Part shown: positions 5,840-5,958 of the stretch, piece after piece
How positions within the stretch are numbered: the stretch's first letter is position 1
Layout of the letters: each line of letters opens with the position of its first letter
Origin: Lentimicrobiaceae bacterium
GTDB taxonomy: Bacteria > Bacteroidota > Bacteroidia > Bacteroidales > WCHB1-69
DNA: 5,958 bases
Direction: 5' to 3'
NCBI GenBank assembly: GCA_009787675.1
Contig: WQSU01000166.1
Coordinates: 1 to 5,958, forward strand
Program-made: the position numbers and the translations under genes
The notes under the pieces: model-generated
Told to the model about the DNA's origin: nothing
Database searches by the model: none
What the model saw: only the letters and a program-made list of their open reading frames with translations

Positions 5840-5861
5840 CCTTCTCCGCTTGCGGAGAAGG
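5840..5861. repeat. Perfect palindrome CCTTCTCCGC/GCGGAGAAGG
   Basis: Two perfect 10-bp arms flank a TT centre. It lies 51 bp after the first palindrome and has an unrelated sequence. It is followed by a further inverted pair, CAGGTGGC at 5868-5875 and GCCACCTG at 5907-5914. The whole stretch 5840-5930 may therefore be one composite structured repeat of REP/MITE type, though no terminal direct repeats or transposase are seen. Confidence 0.75.
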
Positions 5862-5895
5862 TGGCAGCAGGTGGCACGACACCCGTTCAACTCCC

Positions 5896-5934
5896 AAACC
5901 CTTTCCGCCACCTGATGACGGAAGAGGTTTTTTT
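5896..5934 (+). terminator. Possible intrinsic terminator
   Basis: Bases 5896-5907 can pair with 5919-5930 (AAACC with GGTTT, then TTCCG with CGGAA, with one mismatch and one G-T wobble), with an 11-nt loop and TTTT following at 5931-5934. It could end transcription from the adaptor gene. It overlaps the CAGGTGGC/GCCACCTG pair, which would compete with this fold, so the call is weak. Confidence 0.3.
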
Positions 5935-5958
5935 CCACCCCCCAGCCCCCGCCAGCGG

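Noticed and set aside
5804..5958. Open frame from ATG 5804 to the window edge (MKNPEAIRTHAIPSPLAEKV...)
   Set aside because: It runs through the 5840-5861 palindrome and the following inverted pair, is rich in Pro, and shows no domain or promoter. It looks like read-through of a structured repeat. The right-hand flank would decide it.

Overview
The window looks like chromosomal DNA of a Bacteroidota (Bacteroidetes) bacterium. The signs are a MacB/FtsX-type ABC permease of the kind common in that phylum, start codons preceded by A/T-rich leaders instead of Shine-Dalgarno sites, a TAnnTTTG-type -7 box, short lipoproteins with Ig-like domains, and heptamer arrays (GAATTAC, TTAACCA, TTAAATC, AATTAAG) hugging gene ends. 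I cannot name the genus.

Layout. Bases 1-223 hold no gene I can support; three short tandem arrays lie directly before the first gene. Bases 224-2602 (+) encode an eight-TM MacB/FtsX-like ABC permease. It converges, with a 9-bp gap, on two minus-strand lipoprotein genes (2612-3373 and 3434-4168) that are a gap-free tandem duplication, about 63% identical by hand alignment. Bases 4169-4474 form a divergent regulatory region. It contains a probable -7 box for the lipoproteins, a long dyad (4278-4308) and a near-consensus sigma-54 promoter (4366-4383) reading toward an HlyD-type membrane-fusion protein gene (4475-5719, +). Bases 5720-5958 hold another heptamer array, two perfect short palindromes and a possible terminator, but no convincing gene.

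How the parts may work together. The permease and the HlyD-type adaptor are two of the parts of a tripartite exporter (ABC ATPase/permease, periplasmic adaptor, TolC-like channel); the ATPase and channel are not in the window. The lipoprotein pair separates them and is oriented against them, so it is probably an independent unit. The most informative regulatory signal is the sigma-54 promoter with a dyad centred about 100 bp upstream of the predicted start. This is the architecture expected for an NtrC-family enhancer-binding activator controlling the adaptor gene. All functional statements are inferred from sequence alone.
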